Source: Ferruginibacter lapsinanis
GTDB lineage: Bacteria; Bacteroidota; Bacteroidia; Chitinophagales; Chitinophagaceae
DNA: 64,000 nucleotides
Reading direction: 5' to 3'
NCBI RefSeq assembly: GCF_020783315.1
Contig: NZ_CP086063.1
Span: 124,001-188,000, forward strand
This document shows, piece by piece, positions 46,506-54,105 of the stretch (position 1 is its first letter; every line of letters begins with the position of its first letter). The translations under genes were made by a program, and so were the position numbers. The notes below the pieces were generated by a model, which saw nothing but the letters and a program-made list of their open reading frames with translations, had not been told where the DNA came from and did not search any database.

Positions 46506-46871
46506 ATATAAAGAACTTTAAAATTCCCTTTTTTGAATTTGGAGTGCAAAGGTAAGGGGTTGGTTTCAAATAGCAAAGCGTTTTGAAAAGATTTTTGAAA
46601 AAAGAAGGAAATTATTCGAAGTTGGAGATCGAATCTTGACAAGAGAAGGGTAAATATCTGGTAATTAGTTAAATAAACGCTAACCCTATGCCATGTTTGA
46701 TGCTGATAGATAAAAAAATAAATATATGAACCATAAAATAAGAAAATTGACTCGTAGCAAAAATAACGCTGCTTTATATTGAATAGCTCCGGAATTGAAG
46801 CAAATGGTAAATAGAAGCCTCCTGCCCGACAACAATATCGTCAGTGTGCAAGTTCTTTCTGTACAAAAAAA
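46506..46871. other. Intergenic region upstream of rpsJ
   Basis: These 366 bases hold the rpsJ promoter at the left end. The remainder is AT-rich, without a plausible reading frame, tRNA or clear hairpin. Confidence 0.6.
46547..46577 (-). promoter_or_regulatory. Promoter of the S10-spc operon
   Basis: On the minus strand TTTG (46577-46574), 19 bases, then TACCTTTG (46554-46547), a perfect TAnnTTTG. Transcription would start about 46541, giving a leader of about 36 bases before the rpsJ ATG. Confidence 0.8.
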
Positions 46872-47060
46872 TCAAGAATGATACCTATCCAGGTAATCCT
46901 CAATGTTTTTTCTTTCAGGACCTTGTTTTTCAATAGCCGATCTGATCACTTTTTCACTGATCCAGGGATATTTGCTATGCAAATACTCTACTTCAGTTTT
47001 GTCTTTTGGATCAACAAAATGATGATCAACTTTTTTTATATCTTCCTTTGTACTTAACAT
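46872..47060 (-). CDS. DUF3606-like small protein
   Basis: A 62-residue protein from ATG 47060. VDPKDKTEVEYLHSKYPWIS and SEKVIRSAIEKQG...IEDYLDR match the DUF3606 pattern of small bacterial proteins, with two helices and conserved Asp/Glu/Tyr positions. Function unknown. The frame is open to 47093, but the added residues (AVIVVINSSV) are unlike the family. Confidence 0.65.
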   Translation of the reverse strand: MLSTKEDIKKVDHHFVDPKDKTEVEYLHSKYPWISEKVIRSAIEKQGPERKNIEDYLDRYHS

Positions 47061-47168
47061 AACAGAAGAGTTTATTACTACTATTACCGCCACAAAACTT
47101 GTTCCAGACTACTATCCCCCCTATTTGAAGGCATTATTTTACAAGTCTGACAGTATTGCTACTAATTG

Positions 47169-47534
47169 TTACTTATTAAACTCTCCAATATGCCAGAGAA
47201 CGCCTGAGGGATCATGCACAAAACATTCTTTGCCCCAATCATATTTTCGGATAGGAACTATTTTTACATTCTCATATTTAGCAGTTAGATCCAACCCTAT
47301 CAGCCTATTCCAATATTGATCAACATCTTCCACCTCTAAGAAGATCATTGTATTATCTATCCAGTCTTTAACATAAGCATCCTGAAGATAAAAGCCTGTT
47401 TCTCCTGTTTTGAAATAAGATAATCTTGGCTCCAGTACAATTTCCTGAAACCCTAAATCTTTGTAGAAATTCTGTGAAGTTTTAAAGTCTTTAGACCCAA
47501 TGAATGGTCGTATTGATTTAGTAGTATGCTCCAT
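47169..47534 (-). CDS. VOC (glyoxalase/bleomycin-resistance-like) protein
   Basis: A 121-residue single VOC domain protein: SIRPFIGSKDFKTSQNFYKD LGFQEIV at the start, FYLQDAYVKDW, and FVHDPSGVLWHIGEF at the end, where the last Glu or His may be a metal ligand. Superfamily members are lyases, dioxygenases or drug-binding proteins; the role here is unknown. A TAAATTTG box on the minus strand at 47563-47570 may be its -7 element. Confidence 0.85.
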   Translation of the reverse strand: MEHTTKSIRPFIGSKDFKTSQNFYKDLGFQEIVLEPRLSYFKTGETGFYLQDAYVKDWIDNTMIFLEVEDVDQYWNRLIGLDLTAKYENVKIVPIRKYDWGKECFVHDPSGVLWHIGEFNK

Positions 47535-47656
47535 TTTTTGCATTTTAAAAGCCGTTGAATGACAAATTTATTAACTCCTCTTCAAAGGAACAGAAAAATA
47601 CCCACATAATGGTATTGCATAATTACTTTCCTATTGGTTTATTTACAGAAAAAAGT

Positions 47657-47995
47657 ATGCGTTATTTATTATTCTTATCCCTCTTACTCTCGTCCGTTGC
47701 AAATGCACAATTGAGTCAAAAACAATTGCAGGAAATGCAGGACAATGCAAGAAAAATGGATAGCGTTACAAGGAAGATGAACGAATCCATCAATGAAAGT
47801 ATCCGAAGAATGGATTCATTGAATATGATTGAGACCAATAAACAAATGACCCGAAATATGGATGCATTTATGGCTGAAAGAAAGGTACAGGAAAAGAAAG
47901 CCAAACAACGAATGTATTTGCGCTTAGGCTTTGGTATATTAATGCTGGTTGTGCTGGTGATCGGATTGAGAAGAAAGAAGAAAAATCAGGTATAG
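47657..47995 (+). CDS. Small exported/membrane protein with coiled coil
   Basis: Starting at ATG 47657, a 112-residue protein with a signal peptide (MRYLLFLSLLLSSVANAQ), a Met/Lys/Asn-rich helical stretch likely to form a coiled coil (QEMQDNARKMDSVTRKMNES), and a C-terminal membrane segment LRLGFGILMLVVLVIGL followed by RRKKKNQV. The open frame extends upstream to a TTG at 47555, but that part is not signal-like. Family not recognised. Topology suggests a periplasmic coiled coil anchored by its C-terminus. Confidence 0.6.
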   Translation: MRYLLFLSLLLSSVANAQLSQKQLQEMQDNARKMDSVTRKMNESINESIRRMDSLNMIETNKQMTRNMDAFMAERKVQEKKAKQRMYLRLGFGILMLVVLVIGLRRKKKNQV

Positions 47996-48067
47996 TTATA
48001 TCCAGACTTTCAATATTTTGCAGCCACTTTCAGATATCTCAAAAAATTAAACTCCGGGAGTCTTCGA

Positions 48068-48784
48068 CTACACAAACACAATCTGTTCTTCTTTCAACAA
48101 TTCCATATTCTTAAATCGTAAAATTATATTCGCTACTGTTACCACATCCTTCTGACAATACACAGCAATACGCTTTAGGTCATTTTCTTTCCAATAAACA
48201 TTACCTACCATACTGCCGTCAATATCATCTTTTGGGGATGGTACTTTTAATGATGCTGCTAGTAATTTCAAAGAAGTATAATTTTTATAATCCCCAAAAC
48301 GCCAGTACTGAAACGTATCTATCATATTAGTCTCCCAGGGTTTCATATTTTGAAAATCGAGGTAAGGAGGAATTGGAAAATTATTGATCAGTAATCTTCT
48401 ACACAAAAAAGGTATATCAAACTCTTTGATATTATGCCCGGTAAAACACCATTTATTATTGATCGATTCAATTTGCTGAATGGTGTCAATAAAATTTTTA
48501 AGCAGCACTTTCTCGTCATCATGATAAAATGATTTGATACGCAATTGCCAGCCTTCTTCCTTTTTAAAATAACCGATACTTATGCAAACGATCTTTGCAA
48601 ATTCTGCCATTACGCCTGCTCTTTGCTGGTAATAAGCGGCTGCGTTAATTCCTTCAGGCAAAGTTCTGCTTGTTTTTTCTTCCCAAAGTATTTGCCAGTC
48701 TTTATCAAGTTGGTCAAAATCAGATTTTTCTGAAACAGTCTCTATATCAATCAATAGAAGATTTTGGAGTGATATATTTTGCAT
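48068..48784 (-). CDS. 3'-5' exonuclease, PolB exonuclease-domain-like
   Basis: A 238-residue RNase H-fold protein with DEDD-type motifs: LLIDIETVSEKSDF (motif I, two acidic residues), CFTGHNIKEFDIPFLCRR (motif II), and IAVYCQKDVVTVANIIL (motif III Asp). It matches the predicted exonucleases related to the DNA polymerase B proofreading domain. Probably a DNA- or RNA-trimming enzyme; no polymerase domain is present. Confidence 0.85.
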   Translation of the reverse strand: MQNISLQNLLLIDIETVSEKSDFDQLDKDWQILWEEKTSRTLPEGINAAAYYQQRAGVMAEFAKIVCISIGYFKKEEGWQLRIKSFYHDDEKVLLKNFIDTIQQIESINNKWCFTGHNIKEFDIPFLCRRLLINNFPIPPYLDFQNMKPWETNMIDTFQYWRFGDYKNYTSLKLLAASLKVPSPKDDIDGSMVGNVYWKENDLKRIAVYCQKDVVTVANIILRFKNMELLKEEQIVFV

Positions 48785-48902
48785 GTTGTATGATTTTTTA
48801 ATTGTTCGTTCTTTTGATTAGAATTCAACTACGCCTGTTCATTGCGAATTTTATGACCTTTAAACTTTGATTCAGATAATATTATATAGAAGCAAAAAAA
48901 TA

Positions 48903-48936
48903 AAAAAAGGTTGCTTTTGACGGCAACCCTTTTTTC
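48903..48936 (-). terminator. Terminator of the first T9SS paralogue
   Basis: GGTTGC (48909-48914) and GCAACC (48923-48928), extended by A-run and T-run flanks, form a hairpin followed on the minus strand by a long T tract. It is 22 bases past the stop at 48958. Confidence 0.85.
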
Positions 48937-48957
48937 TCTAGTAGCAATAAAATATCC

Positions 48958-50776
48958 TCATTGTTTTATTACTTTTCTAATTTCTACAAATTCATTTTCA
49001 TTGTAGATCTTAACAAAGTAAAATCCTTTTTGCAATTTGTCCAATCCGTTTAAAGTGACTGTATTGCTTCCTGTCTCTAGTAAAGCAGTTTTACCCGCAA
49101 CTTTTTTACCAACAGCATCAGAAAGATAAATGGTTATTTTACCTCTTTTAACAATATTAGCATATACTGATAAAAAATCAGAAAATGAAGTCGGATAAAC
49201 GATCGTTTGTGACAATGCTCCATTCATTTTTAAGGTCACAACAGAACTGTATTTAAAGATCCCATCGTTATCAATTGCTTTTAACCTGTAATAAACTATA
49301 GTGCCACCATATACATAGGCATCTGTATATTGATAATTAGTAGCAGTTCCACCACTTGCTTTGGCAGGTAATTCTGCTAATTTATCGAAATCTACCCCAT
49401 CAAAACTTCTTTCAATTTCAAATTTATTGGTGTTCAATTCATGTTGAGTTGTCCAGTTTAATATAGCATTACTTTGATTCAATTGTCCTTTAAAGTCGGA
49501 AATTGAAACAGGCAGCGGACCATTATTAGGAGTACAGATAGTAATAGTGGTAGCATCATCTAATTGTGCAGTAAGAGGGTCGTCAGAAAGATCAGCGCCG
49601 AGGTTAAGGGTATTTCCCGGCACATCGATAACAGATTGAAATAAAATTTGCTCACCGGCATTAAAACCTGAAACTTTTGCTTTTATAGCTAAGTTAAAGG
49701 ATGGAGGTGTAGAAGTAGTTACGGGCACTTTAATACTGTTAATTGAAATTACATTATTGGTACCACCGTTGACACTGCTTATTGTTGCAACTGCAGAAGA
49801 ACCTGGAAATAAAGACTGAACGTTTGCCTGAATTTGCGAAGCTGTTTCAGTAAAAGAAAATCTTTTATCCATCGTAAGATCGAAAGTTGCACTTTGGAAA
49901 GAGGTGGTGATATTTGTTAGCGAAACTGTAAACACAGTGTCTTGTCCTGGACGCATACAAGCAGCCTTAGTTTTTAATGTATGTGATAACCTGAAAGGGC
50001 AGCTACATGCATCTGCACGGGTAGCCTGCGGACCAGAGCCAGCAGAAACTCTTGTACCATCTATTTTATTGATCTTATAATAAGTAGTAGTAGCGCTATT
50101 GGAATTAATGTTTGCAGTATGAAAACCATACAATTCAGCTCCATCAGTAAAGAAAAGGCCAAAAATAGACCCCGTAAAGGAGCTTCCTACCTGTGTTGCC
50201 GTACCGTTGTTTATATCGATTGTATATAAAGTTGCACCTACTGTTCCATATAAAATATTTGTAAGCGGATCAAATGCAATATCAATAAAAGACTCATTGG
50301 TACTACCAATTAATGTAGCCGCTCTGGTAGTAACGTCTATTTTGTACAACTGATTCGCCCCCCCCATTTCTTATAACATACAAATAGCCATTTACATCAC
50401 ATGCTCCGGCATAGTATGCATCACCCGGCATACCGCTGATATTCCCCATATTGGTCATAGTACCTGCAGAATCAATACGAATTAGAGCGTTGTTGTTACC
50501 ATTTAAATAACGGACACCATATACAACACCATCCTGCTTTCTAAAACCAATGGCATTTAAGCCTATACCGGTAGTAGCAGTTTTGTTTACATAAACTACA
50601 TTACCCGAAGGAGTAAAAGAAGCTGTGTAAAGATTAGTTGTAACATTGTAACCCTCTGTGGCACTCCAGGTACCAATGGCTCTGCCATCGCATTTCCAGG
50701 GTGTTTGCGCAAAGGCGTTAAATGCAAGAAATACTAATACTAATGATAAAAGTTGTTTTGTTGAAATTTGTTTCAT
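48958..50776 (-). pseudogene. T9SS-sorted secreted protein, frame broken at a G8 tract
   Basis: Two overlapping frames together make one protein. The 157-residue N-terminal frame (50776 to 50303) has a signal peptide (LLSLVLVFLAFNAFAQ) and TPWKCDGRAIGTW. The 469-residue C-terminal frame (50367 to 48958) continues with QLYKIDVTTRAATLIG and ends with a type A sorting domain (GFYFVKIYNENEFVEIRK). They join exactly at eight G on the minus strand (50365-50358); removing one G gives a continuous 605-residue protein collinear with the intact 617-residue paralogue at 51091. It could be phase variable, decayed, or a sequencing error. Confidence 0.85.
50358..50365 (-). repeat. Homopolymeric G8 tract inside the T9SS gene
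   Basis: Eight consecutive C on the plus strand (G on the coding strand). Seven G restores the full frame, eight gives a truncated protein of 157 residues. The paralogue has no such run at the matching site. Confidence 0.9.
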
Positions 50777-50970
50777 TGGTTGATCTTTTGTGTAATAAGG
50801 GTTTAAAAAATAAATTTTCTATTGGTTCGGTGATTTGTCAAGAATAGAGGAAATTAATAATCGGGCAGCTTAAGCCGATTTATGGAATTTATGGAGGATA
50901 TACAGATAGATGCTGTAGTCGTCTTTAGACTACAAAAAGTAAAAGCTATTTTAACAGAATTCAATTTGCT

Positions 50971-50990
50971 ATCGATAAAATTTTATCGAT
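50971..50990. repeat. Perfect 20-base palindrome ATCGATAAAATTTTATCGAT
   Basis: Fully self-complementary, without spacer, AT-rich at the centre, and located about 195 bases upstream of the first T9SS paralogue. No T-run follows, so an operator or recognition site is more likely than a terminator. Confidence 0.55.
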
Positions 50991-51046
50991 CAGATAATTA
51001 CCATAATAAAAATGGTATTAAGCAGAAATGTGATCTATTTTGAAAT

Positions 51047-51077
51047 AAGGAAGGTCGCTTTCGGACTCTACTTCCTT
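51047..51077 (-). terminator. Possible terminator of the second T9SS paralogue
   Basis: AAGGAAG (51047-51053) and CTTCCTT (51071-51077) enclose an inner GTC/GAC pair. It is 14 bases past the stop. No strong T-run, so confidence is moderate. Confidence 0.5.
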
Positions 51078-51090
51078 AAAAGATTTATTG

Positions 51091-52944
51091 TTATTGCATC
51101 TTCATTGTCTTTTTGGTCTGAATCAATTTTCCATTATTGTACACCTTTATGAAATAAAAACCTTCCTGCATCCCATTTAACCCGTTTAATGTTATTGTAT
51201 TGTTCCCTTCTGTTACATTCGTGTTCTTTTCAATCAGTTTCCTTCCGGTACCATCAATAATTTCGATCAACATATTACCTTTTGTTTGTGCATAAGTATT
51301 AACGGCCAACTTGTCTTTGAATGGAGATGGATACACTGTAGTTTGTATTGTAAGATCATTCATTTTTAATGCAATGATAGATGAGTACTTAATTAAGCCG
51401 CTGTTTTCAACAATTTTTAATCTGTAATAAACAACCGCATTCGCAGGAATATTTACATCAGCGAATTGATAAGAAGTTCTATTACTGATCCCTTTGGCAG
51501 TTACATCAGCCAACTTAGCAAAGCTTTCACCATTGAAGCTTCTTTCAACTTCATAGCGTTGGATGTTCAGTTCCTGAACAGCATCCCAGCTTAAGTTGGT
51601 AGTTTTTTGATTTAACTGACCTTTGAAATCAGTAATAGAAACGGGTAATGAGCCATCTTCGGGACCGCAAATAGTAAGTGTAGTGGCGTCATCAAGTTGT
51701 GCAGTAAGAGGGTTGTCAGAGACATCCGCACCAAGATTAAGGGCTCCTCCTGGTACATCTAAGACAGATTGAAACGAAATATGTTCACCGGCAATAAATC
51801 CGGATGTTTTTGTTTTAAAAGCAAGCTTAAACGAAGCTGCAGCAGTTGCTAAACTAGTAGCAGAAACTGCTATATCCGAAATAACGATCGCATTGTTGGT
51901 ACCCCCATTTGAGTTGGTAATATTAACAGCCGCTGTTGAACCTGGAAAAGACGCTTTTACATTATTCTGAATTTGTGTAGCAGTTTCAGTAAAGAAAAAT
52001 CTTTTATCCATAGTAAGGGTAAACCTTGCACTAACAGTAGTAGAGGTAATGTTGGTAACCGTCACAGTAAATGAAGAATCTTGTCCGGGATTTAAGCAAG
52101 TTGCTTTGTTTTGCAATGTATGAGATAACCTGTAAGGGCAGCTACATGCATCAGCATTGGTAGCAGAAGGACCTGCGCCAGCTGATATAATAGCTGAACT
52201 GGTTTTACTCATTTTATAGTATGCAGTGCTATTATCAATTGCCGCTCTACCAAAGCCGTATAATTGTGCCGCATCTGTAAAGAAAATACCAAACATAAAT
52301 ACCTGCATACTGCCAAGGTCAGTGATCGTTGCCGGATTTGTTGCTGTATTTATTTTGATAAGATTACCTGTATTGGTTTCTGCTGCCGCACTCGTTGCAT
52401 ATAATTCGTTGGTGATAGGATCAAACGCCATATCGATCAAACGATAAGTAAGTGTTCCTAAATCGGTTGCCACTCTGGTTGCAATATCAATTTTATATAA
52501 TTGATATGGGGAACTTCCGCTGCCGGATGACACATATAGGTAACCGTTAGCATCAACAGCTCCGGCGAAATATTGAACATTCGCTTTAAGCCCAGTAATG
52601 TCTCCTACTGAAACGATAGAACCTGCAGAGTCTATACGGCAAAGTTCATTAACAGTATTATCTCCTTTTGTATAACGTACGCCATAAACGAAACCATCCT
52701 GTTTTCTGTAACCAATAGCATTTAGCCCAATACCGGCAGTTGCTGTTTTGTCTATATAAGTAACATTACCTGCTGCATCAAAAACTGCAGAGTATAATTT
52801 AGTATCATCTGTATAACTATTGCTTCCCGGATTATATGTCCCGATTGCTCTGCCATCACATTTCCATGGTGTTTGAGCTGCAAGATCACCCACAAAAAAC
52901 ATAAGCAGAAAAACTACAATAACCTTTGTCCAACTATTTCCCAT
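51091..52944 (-). CDS. T9SS-sorted secreted protein with beta-propeller-like repeats
   Basis: A 617-residue protein: signal peptide (VIVVFLLMFFVGDLAAQ), then TPWKCDGRAIGTYN and a run of repeats of the form YGVRYTKGDN, LYKIDIATRVATDLG, ELYATSAAAE, typical of lactonase- or DUF6923-like propellers (to about 270), a beta-sandwich middle region (about 280-420), a fibronectin-like segment starting LPVSITDFKGQLNQ, and a C-terminal type A sorting domain (YPSPFKDKLAVN ... GFYFIKVYNNGKLIQTKK). The domain is removed after passage through T9SS. It is the intact paralogue of the broken gene downstream. Confidence 0.88.
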   Translation of the reverse strand: MGNSWTKVIVVFLLMFFVGDLAAQTPWKCDGRAIGTYNPGSNSYTDDTKLYSAVFDAAGNVTYIDKTATAGIGLNAIGYRKQDGFVYGVRYTKGDNTVNELCRIDSAGSIVSVGDITGLKANVQYFAGAVDANGYLYVSSGSGSSPYQLYKIDIATRVATDLGTLTYRLIDMAFDPITNELYATSAAAETNTGNLIKINTATNPATITDLGSMQVFMFGIFFTDAAQLYGFGRAAIDNSTAYYKMSKTSSAIISAGAGPSATNADACSCPYRLSHTLQNKATCLNPGQDSSFTVTVTNITSTTVSARFTLTMDKRFFFTETATQIQNNVKASFPGSTAAVNITNSNGGTNNAIVISDIAVSATSLATAAASFKLAFKTKTSGFIAGEHISFQSVLDVPGGALNLGADVSDNPLTAQLDDATTLTICGPEDGSLPVSITDFKGQLNQKTTNLSWDAVQELNIQRYEVERSFNGESFAKLADVTAKGISNRTSYQFADVNIPANAVVYYRLKIVENSGLIKYSSIIALKMNDLTIQTTVYPSPFKDKLAVNTYAQTKGNMLIEIIDGTGRKLIEKNTNVTEGNNTITLNGLNGMQEGFYFIKVYNNGKLIQTKKTMKMQ

Positions 52945-52973
52945 CTCTAAAAAAATTATTTTTTAAGGTACGT

Positions 52974-53046
52974 GTTGAGTATACACTCAACCGGATTATG
53001 GTAATTCAGGAAATAAAGGATGGATGAGTTAAGAGAATACTCTTAA
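52974..53046 (-). promoter_or_regulatory. Two hairpins in the leader of the second T9SS gene
   Basis: GTTGAGT/ACTCAAC (52974-52980, 52985-52991) and TTAAGAG/CTCTTAA (53029-53035, 53040-53046) each have a 7-bp stem and a four-base loop. They lie between the predicted transcription start and the ATG and may modulate translation or mRNA stability. Confidence 0.5.
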
Positions 53047-53178
53047 TTCCGGACATTCAAAGGATGGGATAAATAACTAAATGTAAACGTGTGAATTGGC
53101 TAATGTAATAGGTGGATATAAAGGCAAACAAAACGTAAGGGGGGATTTATTTGCTAGTAAAAGTAGTGTAGTGTGACA

Positions 53179-53209
53179 CAAAGATATAAAACATATTTAA
53201 AAATCCAAA
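53179..53209 (-). promoter_or_regulatory. Promoter of the second T9SS gene
   Basis: On the minus strand TTTG (53209-53206), 19 bases, then TATCTTTG (53186-53179), a full Bacteroidetes consensus. Predicted start near 53173, about 230 bases upstream of the ATG. Confidence 0.75.
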
Positions 53210-53348
53210 CATTTTTAAAAAAGAAAAAAGCTCATTTTGAATTTCTACTTGCTTATGACCATCAGGCCTAACCAATTATAAGCTATAAACTCAATACGAA
53301 TCGGCATCTAATAAACTTTATCAGGAATTTTTAAACCTATAGTATTCT

Positions 53349-53975
53349 CTAAAAAGAAAGACCAATAAAAATTTGAAAAGCCTGGTTTCTCCATACTTGT
53401 TTATCATCAATAGCATTGATATTATTCAAGCCAATTTTATACCGGGCACCAATATTTACTACAGGTAACTGTAACCACAAACCACCTATAGCACTTACTT
53501 CAGATTTTTTAAAGAATGCCTGTGGTGTTTTGAGGCTATCGACTGTTTCTTTTAAAAGGTTTCCGAATGATGGCCCTAATTGAAGCTTCACACGTTTACT
53601 CGGCCCAACATTGATGTTCAATAAAACTGGTATTTCCAGATAATTCAGTTTTGCATTTTTCTGCGTACCGCCTCTGAAGAGATCATTATAAATATTGGAA
53701 TTATCATCAGAGAATTCTGTAGAGGTTTGCACTAAACTCACCTCGGGCTGTATTCCGAAACGATTACTAAAATTGAACTGAAGAAATAAGCCCGCCTGGT
53801 AATTATAATTGTACCCATCTTTATAAGAAGAACCTTGGATCTTATTTATATTCACTCCTGCTTTTGCTCCGATCCTGAAAAAATTTTCATGATCCTGATC
53901 AAGGTGGTTATTTTTTTGAGCAACACTCAACAGGCATATAGAAAAGGTAATAAGTAGTAGTGTAATATATTTCAT
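53349..53975 (-). CDS. Outer-membrane beta-barrel protein (PorT/OmpA-barrel-like)
   Basis: From ATG 53975 a 208-residue protein with a signal peptide (MKYITLLLITFSICLLSVAQ) and an eight-strand barrel pattern: FRIGAKAGVNINKIQG, YQAGLFLQFNFSNRFGIQPE, LNYLEIPVLLNIN, VNIGARYKIGLNNI, and a terminal aromatic FQIFIGLSF. Bacteroidetes members of this group (PorT-like, OMP_b-brl_2) sit in the outer membrane. Longer starts at 53996 and 54062 are less likely because a TACTTTTG -7 box lies at 54004-54011. Confidence 0.85.
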   Translation of the reverse strand: MKYITLLLITFSICLLSVAQKNNHLDQDHENFFRIGAKAGVNINKIQGSSYKDGYNYNYQAGLFLQFNFSNRFGIQPEVSLVQTSTEFSDDNSNIYNDLFRGGTQKNAKLNYLEIPVLLNINVGPSKRVKLQLGPSFGNLLKETVDSLKTPQAFFKKSEVSAIGGLWLQLPVVNIGARYKIGLNNINAIDDKQVWRNQAFQIFIGLSF

Positions 53976-54003
53976 AAAGTGTTGAGATTTTTTCATCTCT
54001 GCC

Positions 54004-54011
54004 GCAAAAGT
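54004..54011 (-). promoter_or_regulatory. Candidate -7 box of the beta-barrel gene
   Basis: On the minus strand TACTTTTG, a perfect TAnnTTTG. The transcript would start near 53998, which fits the ATG at 53975. No good -33 element at the usual distance. Confidence 0.5.
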
Positions 54012-54053
54012 ACCAATAATTATACCATTTAATCCAAACGGTATGCTAAAACA

Positions 54054-54080
54054 AACCCCCATTCAATAAGAATGGGGGTT
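54054..54080 (-). terminator. Terminator of fusA
   Basis: AACCCCCATTC (54054-54064) and GAATGGGGGTT (54070-54080) form a perfect 11-bp stem with a five-base loop, followed on the minus strand by TGTTTTAG. Confidence 0.85.
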
Positions 54081-54105
54081 TTATTAAAACTGTGAATGTA
54101 TTCGA

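Larger units (their letters stand above)
50777..51090. other. Intergenic region between the T9SS paralogues
   Basis: These 314 bases hold no reading frame of note. They contain a hairpin TGTAGTC/GACTACA (50914-50934), the 20-base palindrome at 50971-50990, ACCAT/ATGGT around 51000-51016, and the candidate terminator at 51047-51077. No clear TAnnTTTG promoter for the first paralogue was found. Confidence 0.6.
52945..53348. other. Intergenic region and long leader of the second T9SS gene
   Basis: These 404 bases hold the promoter at 53179-53209 and a leader of about 230 bases with two short hairpins. The left part near the beta-barrel gene shows nothing further. Confidence 0.6.

Noticed and set aside
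46506..46871. A tRNA or small RNA gene upstream of rpsJ
   Set aside because: No cloverleaf or stable stem was seen.
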